Shown one piece after another: positions 36,981 to 48,084 of a DNA stretch of 64,000 nucleotides (position 1 is its first letter; every line of letters begins with the position of its first letter). The notes under the pieces are model-generated. The model saw only the letters and a program-made list of their open reading frames with translations. It ran no database searches and was not told where the DNA came from. Source of the stretch: Bettongia penicillata ogilbyi (lineage: Eukaryota; Chordata; Mammalia; Diprotodontia; Potoroidae); NCBI GenBank assembly GCA_023548195.1, contig JAJHZJ010000271.1, forward strand, positions 62,001 through 126,000, read 5' to 3'. A program made the position numbers and the translations under genes.

Positions 36981-36985
<5 letters not shown>
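36535..36985 (+). mobile_element. L2 fragment split by a SINE
   Basis: 'ttgcttacagtataaaactc', 'aaattcctaaacattgcttt' and 'gaccctccacattctaaatg' follow the L2 3' ORF2 text. It resumes after the SINE with 'ggctgttcttcctatctggg'. Confidence 0.65.
36751..36904 (+). mobile_element. Marsupial tRNA-derived SINE with 11-bp TSD
   Basis: The head 'ggggcagctgggtggcatag' is followed by 'tggatagagcaccagcactg', 'gagtcagaaagacctgagtt', 'cagatacttgacacttagta' and 'tgatcctggacacatcac'. It is flanked by 'aaacatctttg' at 36,740-36,750 and 36,905-36,915. The low divergence of the head makes it one of the younger SINEs here. Confidence 0.93.

Positions 36986-37022
<37 letters not shown>
36984..37022. repeat. 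(CA)n microsatellite
   Basis: About 19 AC units. A short TAGA run follows at 37,033-37,048. Confidence 0.97.
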
Positions 37023-37024
<2 letters not shown>

Positions 37025-37048
37025 CCTATATCTATAGATAGATAGATA

Positions 37049-37544
37049 TTTGACATGTTCACATAACCTAGTGGCATCCTCATGAAGTATACAAGCAAAA
37101 TTTTGTTTTTATGTTAATATGTCTATATGTTACATGTATATTGTGGGCAGGTATGTTCAAATGCCAGATCATTTTTTAAAAAGAACTAGAATAAGTACTT
37201 TCATCTTTCTGTTCTAACTGCATCCAAATATTGCTGGCAGCAACTTGGAGTCCTCAAAGTATAAGATCTAGAAGCAATCATTTGAAATCATTTGTTCATA
37301 TAGATTGGTTACATGTTGTAGATTTCATCTGCCCATTGGCTAGGTTTATATACACAAGGGAAAAGGAATATGAGGAAAAGTGGCAAAATATGTTGACAGA
37401 AAATACCTAATATATTTTTCAAATTAAATTGCCATATGGCAAAATGTAGACATTTTTCTTTCTTGTTTCCATCCCTATTCCCATACATATCATCCTCCTT
37501 TCTGTTTCTTATAGGAAACCACCATTAAAGTAAAAAATATTTAG
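37049..37544. other. Unrecognised spacer
   Basis: No gene or repeat recognised. Confidence 0.35.
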
Positions 37545-37715
37545 CCTGGCAGTTGAGGCTCTCTACAATCTGGCCCTTTCCCTACTTCCTAGATTCATTT
37601 CACTAGATTCCAAACTCAATGAGAACAGGTACCTGGCTTGTTTAAACTTGTTATTTCTGTAAGGAATTATAGCAGTTCTCTGCACTCATTTGTTGAATTG
37701 AACTTAATTTCCTTC
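37545..37715 (+). mobile_element. L2-type LINE fragment
   Basis: 'gaggctctctacaatctggc', 'cctttccctacttcctagat' and 'cactagattccaaactcaat' resemble the end of L2 ORF2 and its 3'UTR, with deletions. Confidence 0.55.
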
Positions 37716-37884
37716 TACTAACCCAGTGACCCTCCTACTTGAGACAAAATTTTAGTTTTCTATGCTCAGGAAAAACATGTCTTTTTTTCTTTGTTTTTTA
37801 GCTTTGACTTCTACCCTAGCTCATCTCTGTGAAGAGTTTTCTATTCCTCTGTGGCAATCCAAATCAGATACACCTTTCAAAGTA

Positions 37885-38900
37885 AGTCCAAATCAATCAG
37901 TCACCTTAACTTTTAAGTATCCACTAAATTCCAGACATTACGTATCCTGGGACTGGTAATGCAGAGAAAAAAGGGAAACATTCCCTACACTCAAGGGGAT
38001 TATATTCTAATAAGAGAAACAGCACATACACATGCTCATATATAAACACATGTATAGGTGTATATACAAATGTAGATATAAAATACATATGATGCTGACA
38101 CAAGGTAACCTTGGAGAGGAAAAAACTGTCAACCTGGAGATCATGAAAGGTTTCCAGAAGAACAAAGCACTTGATCTCAATCTTGAAGCAAGCAAGTGAT
38201 TCCATGAGGCACAGGTGAGAAGGAAGTATTCTGGCAGAGAAAACAGTTCATGGAAAGTTTGTTGTGGGTTTGTCCTTTGTTCTGAAGAGGACCATGACAT
38301 CAAGATGATGAGATGACTTGCAGTTGACTTTGATTTGAGTGAGGGAGGGCTGTGCAAGGTCAACATCCTCACTTTCTTCTCCAGAGTCATCTGGGTCCAG
38401 TGACCTGATATTCATCAGGTTGATTGGAGATGGCCCAGGGTGCAATGTGGGACCTCAGGCATTTTAGGCTAAAGTTTTATCAGATTCTCACTTTGAATGA
38501 GATACTCCCATTCAATGAATAGGCCTCTTTAAGTAGTTACTTGAGGGATGGCCCATTTTAATAAAAAAGGAAAAAAAGAAAAACATCAAACTGGGAGGGG
38601 AAGACCCACAGGGTTGCTGGGTAAAAGAGAAACAGTTACTATTTAGTATTTGGCAGATATTAAACAAGGAATATCTGGTTCCTTGTATGAATAACAGTAT
38701 GTGAATCAGTCTGGATAAGCCAGAGAATGTGTAAAGAGGAGAGGAAGAATGTGTGCAAAAGCATGTAGGATTGGGCCAGGATGTAAAGAATTTGAAATGT
38801 AAAACAAAGGAATTTATATTTGATCCTAAAGACCAAAGTTTGCTGTTAGAGTTTATTGAAAATCTAAGAGGGAATGAGAGAAAGATAAATCCCATTCCAA
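37885..38900 (-). mobile_element. L2 fragment, minus orientation, split by an RTE-tailed SINE
   Basis: Antisense L2 text: 'gtatccactaaattccagac', 'ctacactcaaggggattata' and 'ttctaataagagaaac'. After the insert it continues with 'agaatgtgtgcaaaagcatg', 'taggattgggccaggatgt' and 'aggaatttatatttgatcct'. The second part follows the order of the L2 copy at 46.6-47.1 kb. Confidence 0.65.
38261..38690 (-). mobile_element. RTE-tailed SINE, minus orientation (copy 4)
   Basis: 'gggtttgtcctttgttctga', 'agaggaccatgacatcaaga', 'tgagtgagggagggctgtgc', 'catctgggtccagtgacctg', 'gagatggcccagggtgcaat' and 'gaagacccacagggttgct'. It matches copy 1 at 13.0-13.25 kb past the 'aggcctctttaag' point, so the family is at least 380 bp long. 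Confidence 0.75.
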
Positions 38901-39129
38901 ATATCTTGGGATCAATTTATCAAAGCGTACAAAAGACGTGATTAAAACACAAATCTTAAAGTAATAATGAACTTAAATAGCTGGAGGAATATTCAGTGCT
39001 CCTGTCTTAGCCATACTACTTTTCATCATTTATCATGGTATTCTCAGGCTTTTGTTTTTCAAAATATATTTTGTTTTTATTTTATTGAATACTATAAAGT
39101 GTCCCCTTGACAATCTGATTGGGATAGTA

Positions 39130-39300
39130 CTAAAAGTCTGAATGAAAAGGAATAGCCCTGCTAAACCTTAAACTATATAATAAAGTAATAGTCATATAAC
39201 TCTAGTACAGGTCAAAAATAGAGAGATCAATAGGACAGAGTAGAAAAGGAAGAATCAGTAACAAGGAAACTCAAAAATCAATTATTAGATGTTTGAGTAA
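39130..39300 (+). mobile_element. Possible L1 ORF2 C-terminal fragment
   Basis: 'aaccttaaactatataataa', 'agtaatagtcatataact' and 'agagatcaataggacagag' resemble the part of L1 ORF2 upstream of its 3' end (tyrosine/isoleucine-rich text, then an R.IGQ-like run). It is diverged and short. Confidence 0.4.
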
Positions 39301-39802
39301 AAATGGAGCAAACTATATTATGGTGCCTTTTATTGCACTGAGGGTGTCATCAGCTCAAGTCTTCTGCTTTGACATGTATATAGGCCTGATGACCTTGGCT
39401 ATCTTCCTTTCTCTCACTTCTACTGTCTGTTATTTTCTTGGTTGCCCCTGTTCTGCCACCTCTTTTAGGCCCATCTCTTCTTCTCTTCTACCAAACCATA
39501 GATATTTATCAATGGTTCTTAACTGACTCCTATTTTGAGCTCCTCGATGCATGATAAACCCCCCACTCAGTGGAAACAGGCTTTTTGTCACACCTATTTC
39601 TGATTAATTCAATAAAGAAACTTTCCTACCTAACAAGATAAATCCTTTAAACTCCATTGGCAATCAATGGCCCTCCCCACTGACAATGGGAACGCACAAA
39701 CAAGAATTATCCAAGATCAGAAGATGAAGATGGGTTGTTAGCTCCTCCATGGAATGACATCAAAGATCCTTTGAATTATTAGTTAATATTAGTATTTATA
39801 TA
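39301..39802. other. Unrecognised spacer
   Basis: A C/T-rich part (39,400-39,500) could be an L2 relic. Nothing certain. Confidence 0.3.
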
Positions 39803-40232
39803 TACTCACATCTACTGTTCAAATTCAAAATGTATGCTTGCCAAGAAGACTGTTTTGTGGAGAACTCACACAGGGCAAATGGTCGCATGGTGGTCAGAAG
39901 AAGCTATACAAGGATATTCTCAAGGGCTCTCTCAGGAACTTAGGAATTGATTGTGTGACATGGGAAACACTGGCACAAAACCACTCAGCATGGTGTGCCC
40001 ACATCAGATAAGGTTCTGTGCTCTATAAGCAAAGCAGAATTGAAACAGCTCAAAGAAAATGCAAGATGCACAAATTTAGAGTACCCACACCTAATGTTCA
40101 CATGGGTCTGACCCATGGTAGAGCATTCTGAAATTGTATTGGTCTGATCAGACAGTTGCATAATTTGAAACTTGACTCTAGCATAGTGATGTCATTTTGG
40201 TCCCCTTCAAGAACAAAGGACAACAATCAACA
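39803..40232 (+). mobile_element. RTE (BovB-type) LINE 3' end, plus orientation
   Basis: Translation of about 39,835-39,995 gives LPRRLFCGEL-like text, then GKW, KKLYKDIL, LGIDCVTWE and AQNHS.WC, the RTE ORF C-terminus. The 3' end 'gatgtcattttggtcccctt', 'caagaacaaaggacaacaat' closes with 'caacac' at 40,232. It is the reverse partner of the copies at 2.5 and 18.6 kb. Confidence 0.85.
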
Positions 40233-40327
40233 CACAGTCATCTACTAGGCTGCAAGTTCCTTGAAAGCAGGGAGATGCTTTATTGCTTTTTTGTAATTTG
40301 CAAAATATCTGTGTTTGGTATACCATA

Positions 40328-40530
40328 CAAGTGTGGGGAACCTGTGGCCTTGAGGCCATATGTGGCCCTCTAGGTCCTCAAGTGGGACCCTTGGAATAAA
40401 TCCACATTTCACAGAACAAATCCCCTTAATAAAAGAATTTGTTCTGTGAAGTTGGTACTCAGTCAAAAGGTTGCACCCAAGGACCTAGAAGGTCACATGT
40501 TACCTTGCAGTCACAGGTTCCCCACCCCTG
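40328..40530. mobile_element. hAT-type MITE, palindromic, 203 bp (copy 1)
   Basis: Left end 'gtggggaacctgtggccttg' and right end 'cacaggttccccacccctg' are inverted repeats. The whole element is nearly self-complementary: 'aacaaatccccttaataaaa' near the centre is followed by 'gaatttgttctgtgaag'. It has the same length as the copy at 43.5 kb. No transposase gene. The flanking 8 bp do not match well, so the TSD is decayed. Confidence 0.85.
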
Positions 40531-40534
40531 TAGG

Positions 40535-41777
40535 ACAAAAAAAAAGTATGATAACGATTATGACTTGAACCTTCAATGAGACATTAAGTGCAACAGACAT
40601 AACTAGAAAGAATTATAAAATGTGATTGAGAACAAGAATAACACTGGGTCCTTGAGTACTAATGAATTCATGGTTATTGGTTCTGCCCATTTAACCCCCT
40701 CTTATTAGAGGGTTATACAACTGCTTGACATTCTCAGCTGACAGTCTTTTTTTGTGTTTGAGTGTGTTTTTTGGGGAACTCAGAATCTAGATTGTCCATT
40801 TCATCCACATTTTCCATAAAGGTGGCCTTTGCTCACTTCATACATGTGTCAGTGAGATATGAATAGTAGAATTATTTTTTCTACGTTTATGTTATGTTCA
40901 TGTTTGTGCTTATGTTTTGTTTATGTTATATGTCTCCAATTTTCTGAATGATTCTGAGTTGGCACATTCCAATATGTTCCAAAAATAGATTATATTGTAT
41001 CTCTTCAGCCCCAAGTATTTCATAAAATGTAGCTTTCTGATACATACAAACATATATGTACAAAATTCAGAAGAGAATGGAATGCAAGTACTTTTTGAGA
41101 GAATTTTTTTCCATGTTATAAATATGCAAATTGGGTGACAGATTATTTCTTAAGAGGTTGCAAGCTCTCACACAGAAAATACAAATGTGTGAAATGTTCA
41201 CATTTGAAAATGCATGGAAAGAAATTGCATTTTTAACATTTTTGCCAATATACTGTACACAAGATCAAATATTTTCAGAAAATAGTTTTATAATTAACTA
41301 CCCGGCAGATGAGATTTTATTACTTTTATGAAAAATGCATCATAGAATCTAGGATAGATGGGATCCGTTTCCAGCAATTTGTGCATCTGAAGCTTCCTTA
41401 GAGTCATTTGGCCCCAAAGATATGCCAATAAGAATGCAAGGGAAATGAGAAACCTCTGCCACTGAAACAGTATCTTGTGGACTTGATCATCTCTCCTAAG
41501 GCAGCTGGCAGGCTTCTAAATAGCACTACACTGCCAGTGATTGACTGGCGCCAAGTGACATGGCAGAAGATAAGGATCCAGATGGTATTGAAATAATGAA
41601 CAAAGTAGGCAAAATCGTTGCAATATAGCTTCTGCCTTGGTCACATAGCCATGGGGATCATATCATGGGAAAAGGGAAAAAAGTTAGAATTAGAGATTGA
41701 GTGGAGCTTGAGATAGGGCATAAAAAAAGTGGGAACAATTTCCTACTTTATCTATTCTCTTCCTATCATCTACTCAC
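40535..41777. other. Repeat-poor unrecognised stretch
   Basis: About 1.2 kb with no recognised repeat or gene. A palindromic 'tggcgcca' lies at about 41,546. Confidence 0.35.
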
Positions 41778-42785
41778 AGAATCATAGACTCTCCAAAGTA
41801 GAATGATCTCAATGGCTATTTCACTCACCACTCTCTAGAACAAGAATGCGCTGTTCACCATCCCTGACAATTAGCCATTCATCTAGCTTTTGCTTAACAA
41901 TCTCAGGTGAAAGGGAACTTGTTGCCTGAAAATACATTCATATTCTACTTTTGTATAGCTTGAATTGTTAGGAAGAATTTTTCTCCCTTATGGTGAGCCT
42001 AAATCTACCTTTTTGAAACTTTCCTGTTGCTCTTAGTTCTTTCTTATAAAAGAATGAATGAATCAGTGTGAATGAGTTAATGAGTGAATGAGGAGGCATT
42101 TCTTACATACCTATAATTTGACAAGCACCAAGGATAGACATAGAAAAATTAAGATAGTCAAACTCTAATTGGAGGATTAAACCCAACAGAGAGTTAAAGT
42201 AAAGGAGAGCAGAAAAACTCGGGAGTTCTAAGAGTGTACCATCACTTCAGAAGATGACAAAAACCAAGCATCCTTAGAGAATATTTCTCAGAAAAGAAGA
42301 ATGTCAATTTTTGTTCATGCAATGGCCTTTCACATACCTGAAAAACATATTCCTCCCAACACCTACCAACACTTATTTTTTCTCTTCTACAGTCTAAATA
42401 TCCCCAGCTCTTTCAACTAATTCTCATATATCACAAGTGTAAGGTCCTTCACTATACTGGCTGCTCTTTGGACATTCAGTGTCCTTCCTAAGATAGATTG
42501 CCCTGAATTGAGCCAACCACTGGGATATGGACTGATCATAAATGGTAGAGCCATTATTAGTATCCTAATGTGGGATGTAGTTCTTTTTGAGTGGAGTTTA
42601 AGATGTGACTAGATTTTTTGGGTGCTGTATCTTATTGTGGGCTTTTACCAAACTTGTAGTCCACTAAAACCCCCAGATCTTTTCCCCCCTTAGGTGAATT
42701 TTACCTAGTTATACCTTTCCCAGATCTCATGTATTTATGAAGCTGATTTTTGTCAACCTCAATATCTGTCCTTTGATGTTTGGGG
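41778..42785 (-). mobile_element. Ancient L3/CR1-type LINE, minus orientation
   Basis: The left edge 'acagaatcatagactctcc' is the reverse of the CR1/L3 3' end. It continues with 'gcttgaattgttaggaagaa', 'ggtgagcctaaatctacctt', 'tccccagctctttcaactaa', 'ttctcatatatcacaagtg', 'ggctgctctttggacattca' and 'ttgtagtccactaaaacccc'. An L2-like piece interrupts it near 42,050-42,250. No open frame remains. Confidence 0.75.
42050..42250 (-). mobile_element. L2-like 3' end inserted in the L3/CR1 copy
   Basis: A TGAA/TGAG-rich edge ('gaatgaatgaatcagtg', reverse of an L2 tail) is followed by 'catttcttacatacctataa' and 'ttgacaagcaccaagg', the reverse L2 3' order. The L3/CR1 text resumes afterwards. Confidence 0.5.
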
Positions 42786-43477
42786 CAAATAGAAGGAAGG
42801 AAAAGGAAAAAAAAAATGAGGGGTAGGAGAAAATGAGAGTTAGGAAGAAGAGATTTAAAAAACGTGAAATTTATACTGCAAAACGAGAAGAAGAATTTAC
42901 ATCCTTCCCCAGAACAGGATTACAGAATTCTCTCACAGAAACACAGAGCATCATTTGATTAGCATGAAACCTGTGGTTATCTGTTCATGTCCGGATTAAA
43001 TTATTAGATTTTGAGTCAAAAAGAGGGGTAGGGTCATCAAATCTTCATTCTCTCCCTTGATTTCAGAAGGACATACTCCACTGAAACACTCTCATTCCCC
43101 TCCCACACCACTTACCTTTGCATTCTTTTCTCTGACTCTCAGATTAGCTAGCTACTAGGGCTAGATGGCAAGAGAAAGAAGGAACAAAATGAAAAGAAAC
43201 AAAAAAGGGGGGAAATTAGAAGACTCATAACCATTGTTGTTATTCTCGCATTCATTAACACAGAACTAAAGAAACCACAGAGGGAGCAACACAGGCAAGA
43301 CTGAATGTGGAAAGGGTTATTTAGTGAGCTCCTGGCTCTATGACTGCTAGTCATTCTCTGTGTGCTCTCCCTGTCTCCGGGTATGTATTTGGAGGAACTT
43401 GGAAGCTAGAGTTGCCATTTCATCCAGACTTCTGATAAAGACCTTTCTGATAAATGTCATTCTCTGAGACCATTAGC
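42786..43477. other. Unrecognised spacer
   Basis: Purine-rich around 42,790-42,850. The rest has no recognised feature. Confidence 0.35.
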
Positions 43478-43880
43478 TTACAGAATTGTAGACTTAGAGT
43501 TGGAAAGGACCTTAGAACTCATCTAGTTCGTGGATGGGGAAACTGAAGTCTTCAGGTCACTTGTGGCCTTCTGGGTCCTTGGGTGTAGCCTTTTGACTGA
43601 GTCCAAGTTTTACAGAGTAAATTCTTTTACTAAGGGGATTTGTTCTGTAAAATTTGGATTCAGTGAAAGGGTCTCACTTCAGAACCTAGAAGGTCACATG
43701 TGGCCTTGAGGCCAGAGGTTTCTCACCCCTGATCTAGTCCAACCTAAACATTTTTTACTTAAGGAAACAGACCCATTGTGGTTGAAACTTTTCCAAGTTC
43801 CTAGAGGTAGTGACAGAATTAGGACTTAAACCCATATCTTCTAAGTCCAAGTGTAGAACACTTGACCACACCATCTTGTA
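43478..43880. mobile_element. MIR-like SINE relic split by a hAT MITE
   Basis: The host SINE reads 'gaattgtagacttagagttg', 'gaaaggaccttagaactcat' and 'ctagt', then after the MITE 'ctagtccaacctaaacattt' and 'cttaaacccatatcttctaa'. Confidence 0.7.
43529..43731. mobile_element. hAT-type MITE, palindromic, 203 bp (copy 2), with 8-bp TSD
   Basis: Inverted ends: 'tggatggggaaactg' on the left and 'gaggtttctcacccctg' on the right. Internal text shared with copy 1 includes 'actaaggggatttgttctgt'. The flanks 'atctagtt' (43,521-43,528) and 'atctagtc' (43,732-43,739) form an 8-bp TSD with one mismatch, the size expected of hAT elements. Confidence 0.88.
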
Positions 43881-44639
43881 TAAGCTGCTCATTTGCTTTT
43901 CTCCTTTGGCTTTTCATGAGAAACTTTGGACAGGGAAGTCACCAAGCTCTTAGGAAGGTTTACCCTTTCTTGTTCACAGATACATGAGAGTGTTTTGATA
44001 AGAAAAGTACATATTTTCTGAATAAGGATATCATATTTATATATTAAGCATCCTAAGCAGTTTAGTACAAGGAATCCAACCCTGATTTCCCTAAGAATAT
44101 ATTTCTGGTTTGTGAATGGACTTGTAATGTAACCTTTGCTAAGATAGCTTATAAAGATCTTCATGTTGACTAAAATGAATGAAGATTAATGAAATGGACT
44201 TGTAAATTTATTTGAACTTCTTAGAGAAAGTTCCTTAGAACTTGCTGTCTTCTCTTCACTTAGGAAATAATTTAAGACTGTCAAATACCTGTGAGTCAAG
44301 TAGATGTCATGATTTCCATTATTCTTATAAGTATTTTCTTAGACACTTAGCAAGTTGAAATCAGCTTTAATTATTTTCATGTCCACTGTACAGTTTATGC
44401 TTTTTCATTTGGCAGTCATTTCTTTACTTCAGTTGGCATTTGTGAACATATTGCAGTAGTAACATAAATAGAATGCAATTGGGGGAAAAATCTCCTCCCT
44501 TCCAAAAAGAATTTTAAAAATCCCATTAAATAATGCATTCCAAAATGTAGATAAATTTTTATTTTAATTGTTATTTTAGGTTATCTGTTTTACATCTCTC
44601 TTCTCTGATCATGTGTAATTGAGGAATGACTAAATAATG
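43881..44639. other. Unrecognised spacer
   Basis: Contains a 91-codon minus-strand ORF (43,889-44,164) without a recognisable domain. Confidence 0.35.
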
Positions 44640-44818
44640 AGGTAGTATAGGGGAAAGAACACTGAACTTGAAGTCAGAAGACCTCAGATTGAGGCCTTTA
44701 CCATTGACTGCTTCTCTGGGCTTCAGTTTCCTCATCTGGAAAATACTGGGTTTGAGGTTTGAGTAGATGACTTCTAAGCTTCTTCCCAGCTCTATATTCC
44801 TGATCCTTTGATCTCACA
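44640..44818 (+). mobile_element. MIR/CORE-type SINE
   Basis: 'ggtagtataggggaaagaac', 'cttgaagtcagaagacctca', 'cttcagtttcctcatctgga' and 'gagtagatgacttctaagct'. Confidence 0.8.
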
Positions 44819-44835
44819 TATTATCCTGTTAAGAC

Positions 44836-44839
<4 letters not shown>

Positions 44840-44896
<57 letters not shown>
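44840..44896. repeat. (TA)n microsatellite
   Basis: About 28 uninterrupted TA units, the longest TA run in the window. Confidence 0.97.
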
Positions 44897-44900
<4 letters not shown>

Positions 44901-45054
44901 ACCAATTTTTATTAGTAGATATAAGAATTTAGGGGAAAAAATCAGTCGGTAGTTTTATGTTGTACTAAATTTAACAATTAAGCATCACATTGACTTGTGC
45001 AGTATTGTTCATTCACTTACTATTCTATTCCCAAACTATGTGTGGTAATAAAAA

Positions 45055-45380
45055 AAGAGCCCTGGTTTTGGAATCTAGGGATTTAGATTAGAATTCTGAG
45101 AAGTCACTGCTTTTGCAGTCTTGGGTGAGTCACTTCCTTTATGGGAGTTTCAGTCTTTACACCTGTAAAATGAAGAAATTGGTCTAGGGAGTATCTGAGG
45201 CTCTAGGCCACCTAGATCCTATGACACTATACAGAACTTTAAGGTTAGAAAGCAATTTCTTCGCAATGACTATGTTAAGGAGGCATCCTCCCCATTCTAG
45301 GGTTGAGGAAACTGTCTCATGGAAATTCAGAGCCTTTTCCATGGTTATATAGCTAGTATTCAGCAATCATTGGTATCCTG
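45055..45380. mobile_element. Two SINE relics: plus-strand CORE type then minus-strand MIR-like
   Basis: 45,055-45,226 has 'ggttttggaatctaggg', 'cttgggtgagtcacttcctt' and 'acctgtaaaatgaagaaatt'. 45,228-45,380 has 'ttgaggaaactgtctcatgg' and 'ggttatatagctagtattca' in reverse order. Confidence 0.65.
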
Positions 45381-46637
45381 GGGACATGAACAAGGTTATT
45401 GTGGACTTTGTACAATTTGACTTCTAAGTTTTTCCACCCAAAAAATAGAGCTTGCTGCTCTTAGTTTCCAAATTGTTTTAGAAACATAATGAAGTATTGA
45501 TGCAAAACATTAGCTACCTTTGGGCAGAAAGGACTTGGGTTCTTTCTAAAGTAACTGGTTTTGTTAAATAAATATTTATTTGTCACATTTGCCCTCTGGA
45601 TATTTTTTCCTGTACAGGTAATACAGGTAATGCTGATTTTAAGTGAATTTGATAGTCTCAAGGACTATTATAGTACTTTAGGTAAAACAATTTGTATAAA
45701 ATGGTTACAAGGTATACAAGAGCCTTTAGATATTTTCCTATAAAAATATCCAAGATTTCTTTTTATGCTTTGTAAAGAAACCCATTCATGATAGTTTACT
45801 TTCTGGCAGGGACAAATTGTTTCACCTCCTACTTTATCCTTGTCTCCATAAGTAGATGGTAGGAGAAAAACAAGGAGGTACATAGGAAGAGTTCTGTGCC
45901 AATGTTCACAAACATACTGAGAGCACAATAACCATGAGAAAAAGAAAAAAAAGTGGAGTGTAATGAACCTTTAGTTTATTGTCTGAGCATTAAATTTCTT
46001 ATGTCAATGACAATTTGATTTGCTCATTTCAGCTTGAAATAAATGTGTCACTCTCAAGAAGTGAATAGGACAGGGGGATGTTGCCTCCTTTCATCCTTTC
46101 CTTTGTGAAGTGTAATAAACCAGTCATGATTTTATAAATGAAATGGCATCATCTGCTGCCTGGTAGTGATAGCTCTAAAAATAATCTGATCAATTTTGTA
46201 TTTTGATGTGGTCTTCCTGTTCAACATTCTGACAGTTCAATTTCAACCTGTCTTTTCCTATGTGTCTTCCTCCTTCACTCATTACATCCTTTTAACACAA
46301 TTGCAGCCTGAGGCTTCAGTTATCACTTATAATTATTTTCTTTTGTCTAATGTGGCTTGAGAAACAGAAGTCCATTTGTGGTGCTGCTGAGGTATGTCAT
46401 TGGACTTACTATTGACAAACATCTGGGCAAGGTGGGATGTACAACCCTTTCCTTATTATTACAGAGCATTTTTTGGGAAAAGTCTATCTGCTCTATTAAT
46501 GGATTGTTGTTGGAATTATGAATTAGCCTAATTTTGATGGAGAGAAATTTTCAAGAAAGAAAACAGCTAAAGCATTTACAGCTTTTGATCTAGAGATAAC
46601 CCTGCTACATATATACACATATCAAGGGGTTGTCAAC
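45381..46637. other. Repeat-poor unrecognised stretch
   Basis: About 1.25 kb with no recognised repeat. Short overlapping ORFs on both strands look random. Confidence 0.35.
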
Positions 46638-48040
46638 AAGTTACCAAGCATTATTAAGTGCCTACTGTATGCCAAGAAGTGTGCTAAGCACTGGGTATAC
46701 AAAAAAAGGCAAAAACCCAATCCTTCTTCTTATGAGCTCAATGTCTAGTGAAGAAGACAACATAAAATGATTATATACAATGCAATATAGAAAGGATAAA
46801 TTGGAGATAATCTTAAAGAAGAAGCACTACAATAAAGGAGGATTGGGGAAGGCTTCTGTAAAGATATGGGGTTTCAGTTGGGACTCAAAGGAAAACATGG
46901 AGGTCAGAAGATAGTGATTAGATGGGAGAGAGTTTCAGGCATGTGGAACAACCAGTGAACATTCCCAGAGTCAGAATATGGAGGATTTTGTGCCAGGATA
47001 GGATCACTAGATCACAGAATATGTGGAGAGGAATAATGGACAAGAAAATTGGAGAGGTAGAAAGGGACCAGATTATGAAGATTTTAAAAGCCAAACAGAA
47101 GAGTTTTATTTGTAATTGTGGAATTAGAGGGAGATACTAGAGTGTGCTAGCAGGGAAGTGAGGTGGTCAGCTCCTATACTTTGGGAAGATTAATTTGAAA
47201 GGTGAATGATTGACAAAGTGGTATGAAGAGAGACTTAATTTCGGGAGGTCAGTCAATGTGGCAGTTGGAATCAACTAGTTGTGAAGTATGAAGGGACTGT
47301 AACGGAGTGGTTGGCAGTGTCGGTGGAAAAAAGGGGACACATATAAGACATACTTCAAAGGAAGGAATGATAGGACTTGACAATTGATTATATTTGGGAG
47401 GATGGGGGGGGATAGAGTATGACACCTGGTTGTAAGCCTAGATGATTAGGAGGATAGTAGTATACTTATTAGTAAAATGTAATTTAGGAAAAAGGGAAGA
47501 TTTACAAGGAAACATACATTCAGTTTTAGACAAGTTGAATTTAAGATATCTATGGTACATGCAGTTTAAGTTGTTCAAAATTCAGTTGGACAGGCCAGAA
47601 TGGAGGTCAACAGAGAGGTTAGGGCAGAAAAATAGATATGGGAATCATCAGCGTAGAGATGATGATTGAATCCATGGAAGTTCATGAGATTGATCAATAA
47701 GCAATATAGCATCAAGGGGGAAGAGAAAGGGATCTGTGACTGAATTGTGAGGATAACCATGGTTAATTGACATGATATGTATGTAGATTCAGTAAAGGAG
47801 ACTGACTGGTAGGAGGAAAACTAAGAAGGAACAATGTCACAAAAACCTGGAGAGAAAAGAATGTCAAAGAGAAGGTGATTGATGATGCACATCAAAGTTT
47901 GCAGAGACCAAGAAAGATAAGGATTGAGAAAAGGTTATTAGATTTTTGGTAACTTTAGTAGAAGCTTTAAATGTTGGGCTAAATGATGAGGTCAGTAGCC
48001 AGACTTCAAGGACTTAAGAAACTAATGTGAGGAAAAGAAG
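46638..48040 (-). mobile_element. L2 LINE, about 1.4 kb, minus orientation, with RT motif
   Basis: The plus-left edge is the reverse 3' end ('attaagtgcctactgtatgc', 'gtgctaagcactgggtatac'). Inside, antisense landmarks follow in order: 'gaccagattatgaagatttt', 'gcagggaagtgaggtggtca' and 'agttttagacaagttgaatt'. The minus-strand frame at 47,760-47,575 reads NHHLYADDSHIYF, containing the YADD reverse-transcriptase catalytic motif. Stops and frameshifts make it a relic. Confidence 0.88.
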
Positions 48041-48084
48041 TGCAGGAACATCAAAGAAAAATTAAAAAAAAAGAAAAATTAAAC

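Noticed and set aside
41540..41560. 'tggcgcca' palindrome as a transcription-factor site
   Set aside because: An eight-base palindrome is expected by chance in 64 kb and nothing around it supports function.
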